A DNA stretch of 59,379 nt from positions 1-59,379 of the IMG/VR virus record IMGVR_UViG_3300020420_000015; one strand, given 5' to 3'. A program made the position numbers and the translations under genes. Within the stretch, counting starts at the first letter, position 1. Every line of letters begins with the position of its first letter. Origin of the DNA: a virus. Below, piece after piece: positions 35,771 to 46,826 of the stretch. Below the pieces are notes generated by a model, which worked only from the letters and a program-made list of their open reading frames with translations, was not told the origin of the DNA and ran no database searches.

Positions 35771-38700
35771 GACCAGCATCTCTCATTATCTTGTTGGCAT
35801 CTTTTACAACAGCACTTATGCGCTCGTTGATGTTTTTAATTAAGACTCTTTTCTGATTTTCTGGCACTACAGGAGAACGATTTATCTTGTTCTTCTGTCG
35901 AAGTAACTTGTTTCTAAAGTTGTTTAAGGCTCTTATTTGTCCAGCTACAGAAAGTTCTTCTCTGTATTTTGACATAACTTCTCTAACACGAGCCTCGTCA
36001 CCGCCCTGTCTTGCAAACTTTAATTCTTCTACTGCTCTATACACATCATCTCTTAGTTGCATAAATGCGCTGGTGTCTTCTTGTGTTGATGGAGATATAT
36101 AAAGCCTTCTGATGAACGGTATCTCCTTAACAACATCACCCTCAAAATCACCTCTCAAAGCATCTACGATGTTTTTAGGAAGTTCTGCGGTTCTCAAGGC
36201 AAAAGCACCAGCACCACCTGTAAAATAATTACCCCAGTATTCCAATATGTTTGGAGACACATCAATAAGGCCCGGAGTTATCTCTGTGCCGCCTATTGAA
36301 TTTAAAGCATTACTGATTGTTTTTGCTGTAGTGCTGGTGTTTGCCCAATACTTTTGAGAGTCAGGTCTTTGCACACCGAAAGGAGAGCCTTCTTTGTATA
36401 TTGGTACTCCTTTAAAGTTTCTGTTTGCCAACAATTCAACAAACGGGTCTCCCACTTCTGGTGACACAAGTGTTGCATAATCCACAGGCTCACTAAAATC
36501 ATTTATGCCGCCAAATGGACTAATTGCATCTAGGAATGTACCCATCGCTGAGTTGAACGCTTGTCCGCTGGAATACTCACCTCTTGAATATCTACTTAAA
36601 ACACGACCAAAATTAGTCGCCATGTTTAATCCATACGCCAGTGGTATTTTTATAAACTTTTCATCACCCGCTACGCCAAATGTAGGAATTATTATGTTAT
36701 GCTCTAAGTGATAGTCTATGAGTTCATCGTAGTCTTTTTGACCGTCATCATCCTCATCACCAGATATTGCGGCATTGAACTGGTCCATCAGTATGCCAGA
36801 CAGCAACAGGCCAGCCCATATCTTTCTTACATTTTTAGACCTGACTGCGGCATTCATTAGGGCAAAGGAGCCTTGCAGGGATGCGTTGTAGAAAAGGTAC
36901 AGCGCATTCATTAACTTTTTCTCTTCGCCAGCTTTGGCAAAGTTTACTGTTACATTTCTTGCGGCTTGAGCTGCCCTTGCTTCAGGGATTCCTCTGTCTA
37001 TTAAGGCTTGGAACGTGGCAACACGGACACCGTTTTCAATGGCTGTGTTATAGTCATCAAGAAACTTTAGCAACTTGTTAAAGCCAATCTTATTTAGGCC
37101 CAGTTTATTTTTTATACCTGTCCCAGTTATATCGTCTAGAAGACCTTTTAGATTACGCATCTGGTCTTCAACGCTATCTACTTGGTTGGTAGAGTTTTTA
37201 CCCCCTGCCTTAACAAATCTTTCAAATGCATCTGTCCAATCTGTTCGCCCATACTTTTCAAAATCATCTGCTCTTAGCTTGCCAAGTATACCTCTTACAG
37301 CAGGCAGTGCATTTTTCATTACTTCTTTGGTCATCGGAGGCTGGTTTTCATACTGAGCCACGTTCACACCAGCAGTCTCCAAGTCACGGAAGAAGTTTGG
37401 AATGGTAAATGATGGGTTGTATGTTGTGTTGATGCTAGACAAGAACCTGTTAAATTTACCTAGCTTGTCAACGACCCAACCACCTCTGCTTATACCATCA
37501 CCGTAAGCACCCTTCATGGCACGGGCAATTCTATCGTCAAATATTAGAACATTAACACGCTCTTTCTGACCGCCTATCTTTACTCTTAATATATTATTTT
37601 CTAACTCTGGGTCATACTCAGTTAGAACCTCTGCAATGCCTGTTGTGTTGATGTCCTTGTCCTGTACAAGATTTAGAAACGACTGACCAACTAGATTTCT
37701 CTCTGCATCAACTATCGTTCTTTGATTTTGGTTCATCACATTAGCAATGATATTTTCTGCATATTGTGTGCCTCTACCCTGTCTTATTCTAGGGTCTTGT
37801 GCAATTCGACCACCGTACAAATTTTGATAGCGTCTGGATGTAATTCTTGGAAGATTGCTAGCATCCTGCTCTATCTCTTCATCAACATCTAAAAGGCCAC
37901 GCAAAGGAACGTAGAAATCAAACTCGTACTCGCTAACCATTAAGCCGCCTCTGCGGCGCTCTTCGTTAGTGCTTTCTATGACCTTTGAAACAATGCCTGC
38001 TATTCTGTTGAAGGTTGCTCTGGATTCTAAATCTAACGTGTCCACCCAATCAATGATTGCTTTGGCTTCTTCGTTTGACATACCAGAACCCATGCCACGA
38101 TTAAATTTATCTTGCACATATCTGTTACGTTCTATGGCATGTTTGGCGTATAGAAATGCCTCCACAGCGGCAAGCTGGTCTGTGTATGTTTCTTTTGCCC
38201 TTGCGTCTCTAAAGAAGCCAGAGATGACATCTAAAGTTTTATACTGAGCATCTGACAAAGATACATCTCGTATGTTTTCACCAATAGGCTCAAACAAATT
38301 CTCTCTGTTTTCGTCTAGCTTTGCACCTATCAGACCTTGAGAAAGCTCCTCACGCATGTACACATCCAGAGCATCACTAACCTTGTAGCCATCTGCCCTT
38401 AATTCATCCATTAACTTTCCTACCGGAAGCATGGCATCTTGAAATTTGGTTAGAAATCTCTCTGACCTAGCGCGAATTACTTCAGACTTCTCATCACCAA
38501 CAAATTTACCAAGAAATTTACTCAACACGTTTGCAGTGTTGTTGTAAGTTACACGGTCTATAAACTCTTCAACCTCTGCGGTTGCCTGAGCAATAGGCGG
38601 CTGTGCTGTTTTAGGAACATCTACGACTTGTGCTTGAGAAAATCTTCTTACGCTTTCTCTTCTAACGAGCGTTTCAAGTCTTTCTGAGAATTCATCGAGT

Positions 38701-41700
38701 TCTCTCCTGAAAGCACTTGGAGCAATCGAGAGGTCTTCTGCGCCATAGATTGGCCTCTGTTCAACTGTACGTTCATCGCTCTCTGCGCGGCTTCTAACAA
38801 TTTCGACTTGTCTTTCATATCCACCTTCCTCTAATATTTTTTTGTAAGCACCATTTGAAAACAAAGTTGCAAAGTCAGGAACATCTGCAATATCAACATC
38901 TGTTATAAGACCTTGTTTTAATAAATCTGTCGCTGAAAGACCTGAGCCACCTTCACTTCTTCTTCTCTCAACTATGGCCTTTGACACACTCCAAACAGTT
39001 TCCTGTATTTCTGATGGACTCCATTGGTCGCCAGTTATTTGACTAGCGGCCTCTGCGGCCTGCCTAACTTTTGCCGAAAACCCAATATATCCACTACTTT
39101 TTATGCCTAATTCACCAATCTCATCTCTGATTGCCTTTCTTTTAGACTCTGAAAATCTATCTTTGTCTATCAGTGCATAATTAGCCATCCATGTGTCATT
39201 GGTGACTTCATCTACAGCGCCAAGAAGATTTAACATAAATGAATTTACTTTAGGTCCGGATATTCTAAGGCTCATCTCAGTGCCTTCTGGGGCAGAAAGC
39301 GCTCTAATTGAATTATTTATCCAAGCTGGCAACACTGATTCAGTGCCTTTGTCGCCTTGCACTGACTCTCCCATTATTCTCATAATGCTTTGTTGGTCTT
39401 TTGGTCGGCCTGATTTATTCCAATTAACCCATATGTTAAGCGTGTTAATTGCGTTTGACTCAACTGATGTTTGTGGAGATGTTGCGGCTAGTAACGCTGT
39501 AAATCTTCTTGCGTCATACAGGCCAAAGAAATCTTGTATTGCTTGTGCGGAGTTTCTGTACCAACCCTTCTTTGCTCTGCCAGCAACAGCAACAGAACCC
39601 ATCTCCTCTGCGCTTGGAATTTCTGTAAATATGTTTACGATTGCTTGAATGCGGTCATTGACATGATGTTTCATGCCAGTTTCTGTTAGCTCTATCTCAT
39701 CTTCGAGCATGTACGGCAGAATATCTGCATATCCCCCGGGCAGGTTTCTTCTGGATTCTTTAACCTCGGACGATTTTTTGCCTACTGGACTTACAGATAA
39801 CCTGTTAAATACTGCCGCCGCCATACCATAATCAGCTTTAGCAAAATATCCCACATACCCAGCGTCCTTTATCATCTTCTCCGTTTGTGTAACAACAAAC
39901 TGATTTATGTAAAGTTCTGGGTTGTTAATATTTTCTATTGATATCTCTCTGACCTTATCTGTAACCATAGCCTCGGCCTTTGCCTTGAAGCCATCTGGGT
40001 CTTCTATAAAGTCATACAGTCCATCTACAGGTATAAAAGTTTCATAGGCATTTTCGCCAGCAAGCCATTCTTTTCTATAGCCCTCTGGGTAACCTACATT
40101 TAATCCGTAGTAACTTCTTGCTTGGAAATCATTGGGGAAGCTGACACGACGAGTATACTCTTCCCCCTTTGCATTGTAGTTAGTGCCTTGTCTCTCTGGC
40201 TCGACTACATCTATAGCACCTTCTTTAGAATAATGTACAAGTCTTGTTAGGCCTTTTTCATCAGTTCTGGGTTTTGTGACTTCAAAATCACTTTCTTCGC
40301 TCTCTGAAACCTCGCCTCCAACGCCCGCTTGTCCATCTCTAATTCTTGTGCCTGCTCTGGTGTTTGGCCCGACAGTTCCTGACGGATAATTTCGTCTGCT
40401 TTCTCTTGAATTTTTGACATCGCTATTTGACTCCATGTCTGGAGCAACGCCTTCTTCAACAACAAAATCTGGCAAAAGAGTTATCTTTTGTTCAGCATAA
40501 ACTGTGTCAGATGGATTTGCTCTGTTCTGTTCTCCCATCGGCCCGAAGTTGACCCAAGAGTTTTGACCTCTTGTTTCTGTAGTCATGGCACGAGCCGCAA
40601 GAGGAGTATACATTCTTACATGCGCTTGCCAAGCATTTTCTTCACCACGGGCAGTGAAGGTGCTTCCCTCAAGCCCGTGACCAAAATAATCATGAACAAT
40701 ACGGAAGACATCATTAACACGCATATCAACGCCATCAACGACTTCATTGGCTCTTTTTAGTAATGGATTTGCGGCTTCGTCTGCTTCTGTTATTGCTTCT
40801 TGACCAAACCCATCATCCGTTGGAAATACCCATAGATGATTGTTGTCCCTTATGTCTATCAGGACATCTCTGCTTCCATTTGGATAAGGGTTCTCTTGGT
40901 CCAATCTTATAAATTCAATTTGTACCCCAGTATCTTTTACAAATTGCCATTGAGCCAAAGTCTCTTCTGCCATTGCGTTGTAAGCGGCACGAGTTTCTGG
41001 GTCAGTTGAGTTGTCCTTTGCCTCTTCAAAAGCTGTGGCAATGCGACCAGCTAAGTCTTTATCTACTTCAACGTAAACTGACTGCCTGCGGTTAGGCATG
41101 TCTACAGACTGTAAATATCTTGTTTTTGCATCTACGACCTGTGGTATTGGCCCGATAAGATTAGACGGTAAATTATCAAGGCGGCGTATAGAATATCTAA
41201 ATCCAGACTTTGCAGAAAATTTAGGATTTCTTGCCAATACAAGAGGGCCAACTTGAACAACAAAATCTGCCGCAATCACAGGCTGTGTTGTCATTCTGTC
41301 ATAAAAGTAGGAGTGACGCTCAGGGTCCATCCCAACTTGAACAACATCTGGGTCATTCATCATTTGTTGTGCAAAGGCAAATGCCTCGTCTGGAGACATT
41401 TTTACATATTTACCTTGCATTGTAGCGATGGTGCTTTTTTCTTTTCCGGTTGCAATTTTTTCTGCCGCCCGTTCTGACATCCCAAAAAGCGCATCTGTTA
41501 TAACCGCTGTGGAATCATAGCCCAAAGCTTCGCCAGCCATAAGATTTTCAGGTATAGCAACAGTGGCGTCCACAAACTTACCATCAACTTGCACTCTGCC
41601 AGAGCCTTCGCGGAACTCAAGATTCTCTAGTTTTTTAATGTTAGGCTTGTGATATGAAACAATCCATGTGCCGTTATCCCTATAAGATGGTATGTCAAGC

Positions 41701-44700
41701 CTTATTCTTACGATATCCCCATCACTCAATATTTGTGACGGCACTCCAACTAAAGTTGACTTTTGGACTTTCTTTTCTCCGGTTCTTGGGTCTGTTGCAG
41801 TGCCAGATATGGAATCCACCATGTTCTCGTATGATTCAGGGGCAGGAACCGTTTCATATGGTATAATTGGCTTAAACTCGTTTACCAGCTTATCGTATCG
41901 CTCGTAATTAATTTCACCTTCAGATAATTTGTTTGCCGCATCTTTGAGTTCAGGTATGCGCTTGGTTACATCCTTAAACGATTGCTCTATCCGCTCTATA
42001 TTGCCACGCTCAGGAATTAAAAATCCTGCACGGACACCAGCAGTAGAGTAACGAGTTTCATTTAATGCCTGTCTTGCCAGATTAATGTTTCTATTTCTGC
42101 GTCCAATCTTTCCAGATTTTATGCCTTCAAATATTTCTGCGGCCTGATTAAATCCAGCTTCTTTATGGGCTGTAAATATAGATTTAAAGAAGTTTACTAT
42201 TCTGCCAAATAAAGTTTTTGGCTTGCCGCCAAGGCGTAGTTTGCCTTCAGCGTATGCACGGAACATTTCTGCAACAGCTTCTTCTTGCTGAAGCTCTGGG
42301 TCCGCATCAGGGTACATGTATTCCGCACGGTCAAGAAAAGTATATTCACGCTCTCTCTTAGCGCCCTTTATGTCCTTTACATACTTTCTTTTCTCTGCGG
42401 CTTTTACAAGTATCTGATATTCCTGCTCCGTAAGAAGGCCTAAATTTTTTATTGCGTGAATGACCTCATGGTTCATAACTGCGGCTAGTCTTTGTTCTAG
42501 CTCTGCGTCACTCATGTTGGGGTCGTATAGGTCCATAGCAAGAGTGATAATTCTCTTGCCGTCCTCTGTTTGCTCAAATGTTCCCTCTGCAAGAGATAAG
42601 TTGTCAGCAGGGATTACATTAGTGGTTACTAACTCTACATCTGTTAGCCCCATCTTAAATAATAGTTTACGAAGGGCGTTGGCTACACGTTGTTTTTTTC
42701 TGCTGTACTCAGGTGTGGGCTGTGTGGCTTCTTCGGCGGCTTTTCTAGCATCGTTTGCCCTTAATTGAAGCGCAGAGTTTTGCTCTGACGGGGGTGGCGA
42801 TATATCTTTTCTGGCATCTATAGCCCTTGAATACCCGTCCACTTTTTCTTGTGCGGTTTCTAATTCACGCTGTTGCTCTGGCGTTTGCACACCTTGCTTT
42901 TTTATTTTATCTAATTTTTTTTCCGCATCCAGCTTTTGCTTTTGTAGCTCAAGAAGATTGTCTTCTCTTTGCTTTGCAGCAACTTCCTCTGGGCTTGGAG
43001 GTGTTGGTTCTTTAGCTGGGTTTACAACTTTAAATTCAGTTGGGCTTATAGGTGTTATGACACCTCTTTTTGTAAGGTCTTCTATAATGCCTGTGGCTAT
43101 ATTGTCCCTTACTTTTAAAGCTTCTTTTAATTTCTTTTTGCTTACCGCACCGTCTTTTCTTACGGCAACACCGCTTTCAACTGCAAGTATTGCCGCCTCT
43201 CTTGACTTGGATACTTCCTGTTCAAATTCTTTTTGCTCTTTTAATTCTTCTTTTTCCTCTGCCGTTAGCTTTTTGTCTGCTGTAGCAGGGTTGAGTTTGG
43301 CATTAGCCCTGTTATATGCCTCAATACCAAGAACAGATTCTATTTCTGATAACGGTGCTGGTTTATCTATGTCAGGTTGACCATTTCTTTGGCGGTTCAT
43401 GCGAATAACCTGAGCCTCAGCATCCGGCAACTCATCTAGCTCTACTTCAAACCTACCAGCCAAGGCTTCTTTAGCGGCCTGAATGCCCACTTGCCGCTCT
43501 TTATCTGGATTTAACCCAAGGCCCAGAATATTTTCTTTTACCTGTTTTCTTTTTTCAAGGGTTTCGCTTGGTGTGTCTGGTTGGTCTGCTAACTCTGGAG
43601 ACGGGAGAGCAAGTCTTGGTGCTTCTATAGCTAATTGACCTTCTGGAATCTCATTTCCATCTGCGTCAAACCTTCTGCCATCCATAGAAGCTCTACCACG
43701 AGCCGCCATTTCTGCGGCCTCTACACCTTCTTCTTGCTGGTCCGCAACCAGTTGTGCCTGTCCTTTAAGAAACTTTTTAACTCTTCTCCCGGCTATTGTT
43801 TCCAACAGGAAGTTGAATGTAGCACCAGCACCACCACCATAAATTGCATCATCTTTGTATGCACTTGCCGCAATTTCAAGGTCAGGATTGTAAAATCCTT
43901 TTTCCGTAAGGTCTTGAAGAACAGCGGCCGTAACTTCTTGGCCACCTTCCGCAAGGCCAGCAACGCCAGCAGACTTGAGCCTACCTCTGATTGTTTTTAC
44001 TGCTTCTTGTTTTGCGTCTTTTGGAACTTTCTTTAAGATATTTGCTAATGCACCAAATACCCTGCCAACAGGCAACGCTTCAGTAGCGCCAATAGCCCCA
44101 CCTGTGAGAATTGCAAGTTGTTTTGAGTCAACATCTTTGCCCTCTTCTAGTGCGCGACCAATACGCTCGTATTGATTTTGTGCGCCAAGAGAAACACCCA
44201 TCGCACCAGCGGCGGCAGTTCCAGCTAATCTAGTTGCAGTTACGCCAGCACCAGCGGCTGATGCTAGCTTCATGCCCCCAGCGGCAGGCACAAGAAACGA
44301 TGCAAGAGAACCAATGGCTTGACCAGACTTGCTCATAATATTGTCATCCGGTGTGCCAACAACGTACTCAACACCAGATTGAAGTGCATCTGTTATGCTT
44401 TGTCCTGCCCGTTCTAAACCTGATTGGTCGCCGGGAAGAATCGCCTCTGTCAATGAGGCTAGACCGCCCGGAATCTGGGCAAAACTATTACCAAAGCCAT
44501 ACGCTGTTCCCTGTATAAGGTCGCCTATGCCACCAACAGTATCTTCTTCTATAAGTTCTGGTTTTTCTGTTTGAAGAAAGCCCTCTCTTCTAGCCATTTC
44601 GGCTAGAATTTTGGTCTTTTCCTCTGGTGTGGGGTCTGACCCAGCAATGCTAACAGGATAGACCTTGCCTGTGTTCGGGCTTGTTGCATAAATAGTACCC

Positions 44701-44702
44701 AT
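35760..44702 (-). CDS. Giant polyvalent virion protein (2980 residues)
   Basis: This protein is like the polyvalent proteins that phages inject. Residues about 50-310 are glycine/alanine-rich and hydrophobic. Residues about 500-570 resemble a small winged helix. A zincin site HEVIH is at 745-749, with EEAVAEMF about 55 residues later. The middle region (about 1100-1700) contains LVHYSKEGAIDVVEPE and VHDYFGHGLEGSTFTARG, resembling ADP-ribosyltransferase-type effector domains. ATSPQTSVESNA plus SGPKVNSFMLNLL resembles the DNA-glycosylase-like HhH modules of such proteins. The C-terminus is helical. It converges with the early block and overlaps it by 11 bases. Confidence 0.7.
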   Translation of the reverse strand: MGTIYATSPNTGKVYPVSIAGSDPTPEEKTKILAEMARREGFLQTEKPELIEEDTVGGIGDLIQGTAYGFGNSFAQIPGGLASLTEAILPGDQSGLERAGQSITDALQSGVEYVVGTPDDNIMSKSGQAIGSLASFLVPAAGGMKLASAAGAGVTATRLAGTAAAGAMGVSLGAQNQYERIGRALEEGKDVDSKQLAILTGGAIGATEALPVGRVFGALANILKKVPKDAKQEAVKTIRGRLKSAGVAGLAEGGQEVTAAVLQDLTEKGFYNPDLEIAASAYKDDAIYGGGAGATFNFLLETIAGRRVKKFLKGQAQLVADQQEEGVEAAEMAARGRASMDGRRFDADGNEIPEGQLAIEAPRLALPSPELADQPDTPSETLEKRKQVKENILGLGLNPDKERQVGIQAAKEALAGRFEVELDELPDAEAQVIRMNRQRNGQPDIDKPAPLSEIESVLGIEAYNRANAKLNPATADKKLTAEEKEELKEQKEFEQEVSKSREAAILAVESGVAVRKDGAVSKKKLKEALKVRDNIATGIIEDLTKRGVITPISPTEFKVVNPAKEPTPPSPEEVAAKQREDNLLELQKQKLDAEKKLDKIKKQGVQTPEQQRELETAQEKVDGYSRAIDARKDISPPPSEQNSALQLRANDARKAAEEATQPTPEYSRKKQRVANALRKLLFKMGLTDVELVTTNVIPADNLSLAEGTFEQTEDGKRIITLAMDLYDPNMSDAELEQRLAAVMNHEVIHAIKNLGLLTEQEYQILVKAAEKRKYVKDIKGAKREREYTFLDRAEYMYPDADPELQQEEAVAEMFRAYAEGKLRLGGKPKTLFGRIVNFFKSIFTAHKEAGFNQAAEIFEGIKSGKIGRRNRNINLARQALNETRYSTAGVRAGFLIPERGNIERIEQSFKDVTKRIPELKDAANKLSEGEINYERYDKLVNEFKPIIPYETVPAPESYENMVDSISGTATDPRTGEKKVQKSTLVGVPSQILSDGDIVRIRLDIPSYRDNGTWIVSYHKPNIKKLENLEFREGSGRVQVDGKFVDATVAIPENLMAGEALGYDSTAVITDALFGMSERAAEKIATGKEKSTIATMQGKYVKMSPDEAFAFAQQMMNDPDVVQVGMDPERHSYFYDRMTTQPVIAADFVVQVGPLVLARNPKFSAKSGFRYSIRRLDNLPSNLIGPIPQVVDAKTRYLQSVDMPNRRQSVYVEVDKDLAGRIATAFEEAKDNSTDPETRAAYNAMAEETLAQWQFVKDTGVQIEFIRLDQENPYPNGSRDVLIDIRDNNHLWVFPTDDGFGQEAITEADEAANPLLKRANEVVDGVDMRVNDVFRIVHDYFGHGLEGSTFTARGEENAWQAHVRMYTPLAARAMTTETRGQNSWVNFGPMGEQNRANPSDTVYAEQKITLLPDFVVEEGVAPDMESNSDVKNSRESRRNYPSGTVGPNTRAGTRIRDGQAGVGGEVSESEESDFEVTKPRTDEKGLTRLVHYSKEGAIDVVEPERQGTNYNAKGEEYTRRVSFPNDFQARSYYGLNVGYPEGYRKEWLAGENAYETFIPVDGLYDFIEDPDGFKAKAEAMVTDKVREISIENINNPELYINQFVVTQTEKMIKDAGYVGYFAKADYGMAAAVFNRLSVSPVGKKSSEVKESRRNLPGGYADILPYMLEDEIELTETGMKHHVNDRIQAIVNIFTEIPSAEEMGSVAVAGRAKKGWYRNSAQAIQDFFGLYDARRFTALLAATSPQTSVESNAINTLNIWVNWNKSGRPKDQQSIMRIMGESVQGDKGTESVLPAWINNSIRALSAPEGTEMSLRISGPKVNSFMLNLLGAVDEVTNDTWMANYALIDKDRFSESKRKAIRDEIGELGIKSSGYIGFSAKVRQAAEAASQITGDQWSPSEIQETVWSVSKAIVERRRSEGGSGLSATDLLKQGLITDVDIADVPDFATLFSNGAYKKILEEGGYERQVEIVRSRAESDERTVEQRPIYGAEDLSIAPSAFRRELDEFSERLETLVRRESVRRFSQAQVVDVPKTAQPPIAQATAEVEEFIDRVTYNNTANVLSKFLGKFVGDEKSEVIRARSERFLTKFQDAMLPVGKLMDELRADGYKVSDALDVYMREELSQGLIGAKLDENRENLFEPIGENIRDVSLSDAQYKTLDVISGFFRDARAKETYTDQLAAVEAFLYAKHAIERNRYVQDKFNRGMGSGMSNEEAKAIIDWVDTLDLESRATFNRIAGIVSKVIESTNEERRRGGLMVSEYEFDFYVPLRGLLDVDEEIEQDASNLPRITSRRYQNLYGGRIAQDPRIRQGRGTQYAENIIANVMNQNQRTIVDAERNLVGQSFLNLVQDKDINTTGIAEVLTEYDPELENNILRVKIGGQKERVNVLIFDDRIARAMKGAYGDGISRGGWVVDKLGKFNRFLSSINTTYNPSFTIPNFFRDLETAGVNVAQYENQPPMTKEVMKNALPAVRGILGKLRADDFEKYGRTDWTDAFERFVKAGGKNSTNQVDSVEDQMRNLKGLLDDITGTGIKNKLGLNKIGFNKLLKFLDDYNTAIENGVRVATFQALIDRGIPEARAAQAARNVTVNFAKAGEEKKLMNALYLFYNASLQGSFALMNAAVRSKNVRKIWAGLLLSGILMDQFNAAISGDEDDDGQKDYDELIDYHLEHNIIIPTFGVAGDEKFIKIPLAYGLNMATNFGRVLSRYSRGEYSSGQAFNSAMGTFLDAISPFGGINDFSEPVDYATLVSPEVGDPFVELLANRNFKGVPIYKEGSPFGVQRPDSQKYWANTSTTAKTISNALNSIGGTEITPGLIDVSPNILEYWGNYFTGGAGAFALRTAELPKNIVDALRGDFEGDVVKEIPFIRRLYISPSTQEDTSAFMQLRDDVYRAVEELKFARQGGDEARVREVMSKYREELSVAGQIRALNNFRNKLLRQKNKINRSPVVPENQKRVLIKNINERISAVVKDANKIMRDAGLIK

Positions 44703-44711
44703 AACTCAACC

Positions 44712-46826
44712 TTATACGGCTATCTTGTCTAGGCCTACCATTCGCCTGAGAGTAAGTTCTTCCATTTGATACTGCTTTAATTTCTCAGGGTCTAGTGGCA
44801 TTCCATTTTGGTCCACCCCAGAAGCAATCATTTTAGATACTGTGTTAAGCCTTGATATGACATTAGAGGCTGTTAAATCTTTATCACTGGCCTTTGCTAA
44901 TTTTGCTCTAGCGTTTATTAAATCAATAACGCCCTCGTTGTAGCGGTCTTGAGCTTCTCTGTAAGCTTTTAGACCAGCCGCACCGCCCTCACCTATTGCA
45001 CCAAGCAATGTGGGGTTGTCGGATGACATTATAGCTAAACCAGCCTGAGCAATAGCAAGCCACTTATCAGATTCTCTGTCTGCTTTTTGTGACTTCATTA
45101 GGTCAATGATTTCTTGCTCTAAAGTATTTACAGATTCTGTATCTTTAGTGTAATTGAACTCTTGTTCTTTTTGTTTGTTTTCTGCGTCTGTGCCAGTTTG
45201 TTGATTACCAGTGGCCTCATTTGCAGCTTCTGCTGCTCTGTCTTCTGCCAATTTTCTTGCGGCTTTTGCATCTTCTATGCGAGAGTCTTCTGTCCTAGCT
45301 ATATTGCGCCCCTTTGTAGTATCGCCCGGTTCTAGAACCACTGGTGGCCTGTTCGGGTCTGGAGCTTCGCGTTTAGGGTCATTTCTTCCGCCCGAACCTT
45401 TGGGGTCTGTTTCTACACGGTTTGGAGCCTGTCTTCGTCTTCTGCCCTCTGCATCAAATGGCCCATCTGACAACTGACTCTCTAGATAATCTTGTTGCGG
45501 TGTAGGACTTGAGCCGCTTGTCGCTGCCATTGCAGCCATAAGACCTGCTTTTTGGTCCTCTTGGGTTAAGTCTGATGCAGTTACACCCCTGTCTATTAAC
45601 TCTTGCGGCAAAAGAGCATCTGCAATTTTGTCTTCATCGTCAAACTGCGCCGCATTTATTGCAGTGTTTATCATCTCTTGAGAAAATGGTTGTTTGCCTT
45701 GCTCAAAACCAATGATGGCAGGTATAATTTCTGCGCCACGTTCAGCGAGATTTATAGGCTCATCTGGGTCTATGCCTGTTTTCTGAGAAAGAAACTCTAT
45801 ATAATTTTCTGTCGGATTATTATCTGAAGGTGGGGCGTATCTATTTGCCAAGCCCCTTAATGTGTTTATGCCGTATTGATTGCCATATGTCATCAAAAGC
45901 CTTTGTATAGCTCTAAGACCAGCCGCATCAGATACAAATTTAGCATATCCTTTATCTTGACCTGATTCACCAAAAAATCCAGCACCCGGCCTAATATTTC
46001 CGGGGTTGTTTAGCCTCATGCCAAGAGTGTCACGAGGAAGCCCGTTTTGAGCGCGTATTAAACCACCGTCGTATTTTTCATCCAACACTTTGTCGGCTGT
46101 CCCCACAAATATATTAGTGCCTTTCTTGTAGACCATACGTCTACCATCTTTACCTTTTCTAACCTCAAACTGATTAGATGACAGCTTCTTGCCGTGGTCT
46201 GTTTTGGAGAACAGTGCATCAACCAAACCACCTTCTTCATAGGGTATAACAGCAGGCATAGGCACAGGGCCACCCTTAACAGGCATTCTTCGGCTTGGGC
46301 TTTCAAAGGGAAGGTCAGCCCCCATGTTTGAAAATATTGGAAAAGGACGCCCAATGGCTGGCCTTATACGCTGGTCTATATTTAGGCCAAATCTAGGTGA
46401 CTCATCAAAATCTACCCCAAAACGTGATTCAGCCATGTCCTCGACTTCATCAAGAAAAGGGTCTACCTCTTGTGAGCTAATGCTTTTTTGAATGTCATTT
46501 CCAAACTGCATCAAGCCACCAGACCTCATGGCCTCTGGCATTGCAGAGCCTACAGCATTTTGTACCATGGTACTTTTCGGGGCCATGGCCTCTGACATAC
46601 CAGCAATACCAGACTGCGGCACACCAGCGGCGGCGATTGCCTCCTCAGCTACCGTAGGCTGTTGCGCGGCCTGACGTTTTGCAAAGTCATCTCTCATGCG
46701 CTTACGGCGCTGTATCTCACTAAGAACAAGAAACTGCGGAGCATTGCCAGAAGGCATTTGCATTTCATTAATAAGCTGGTCTTCAGAAAAGTTTTTAAGC
46801 TGGTCCTGAATATCAATAATGTTCAT
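44712..46826 (-). CDS. Internal virion protein with lysozyme-like domain
   Basis: This 704-residue protein has an N-terminal disordered A/P-rich region and a middle lysozyme-like domain: LRLNNPGNIRPG-type MRLNNPGNIRPGAGFFGE, then GYAKFVSDAAGLRAIQRLL and LANRYAPPSDNNPTENYIEF. NNPGNIR...Y...NYI is the pattern of phage muramidase-like virion domains that drill the cell wall during entry. It has a helical charged C-terminus (DLINARAKLAKASDKD). It precedes the giant protein and follows the other internal proteins. Confidence 0.75.
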   Translation of the reverse strand: MNIIDIQDQLKNFSEDQLINEMQMPSGNAPQFLVLSEIQRRKRMRDDFAKRQAAQQPTVAEEAIAAAGVPQSGIAGMSEAMAPKSTMVQNAVGSAMPEAMRSGGLMQFGNDIQKSISSQEVDPFLDEVEDMAESRFGVDFDESPRFGLNIDQRIRPAIGRPFPIFSNMGADLPFESPSRRMPVKGGPVPMPAVIPYEEGGLVDALFSKTDHGKKLSSNQFEVRKGKDGRRMVYKKGTNIFVGTADKVLDEKYDGGLIRAQNGLPRDTLGMRLNNPGNIRPGAGFFGESGQDKGYAKFVSDAAGLRAIQRLLMTYGNQYGINTLRGLANRYAPPSDNNPTENYIEFLSQKTGIDPDEPINLAERGAEIIPAIIGFEQGKQPFSQEMINTAINAAQFDDEDKIADALLPQELIDRGVTASDLTQEDQKAGLMAAMAATSGSSPTPQQDYLESQLSDGPFDAEGRRRRQAPNRVETDPKGSGGRNDPKREAPDPNRPPVVLEPGDTTKGRNIARTEDSRIEDAKAARKLAEDRAAEAANEATGNQQTGTDAENKQKEQEFNYTKDTESVNTLEQEIIDLMKSQKADRESDKWLAIAQAGLAIMSSDNPTLLGAIGEGGAAGLKAYREAQDRYNEGVIDLINARAKLAKASDKDLTASNVISRLNTVSKMIASGVDQNGMPLDPEKLKQYQMEELTLRRMVGLDKIAV

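Noticed and set aside
46560-46575. TTGTAC-CATG-GTACTT, a near match to the dyad
   Set aside because: It lies deep inside the lysozyme-domain gene with no start nearby; probably chance.
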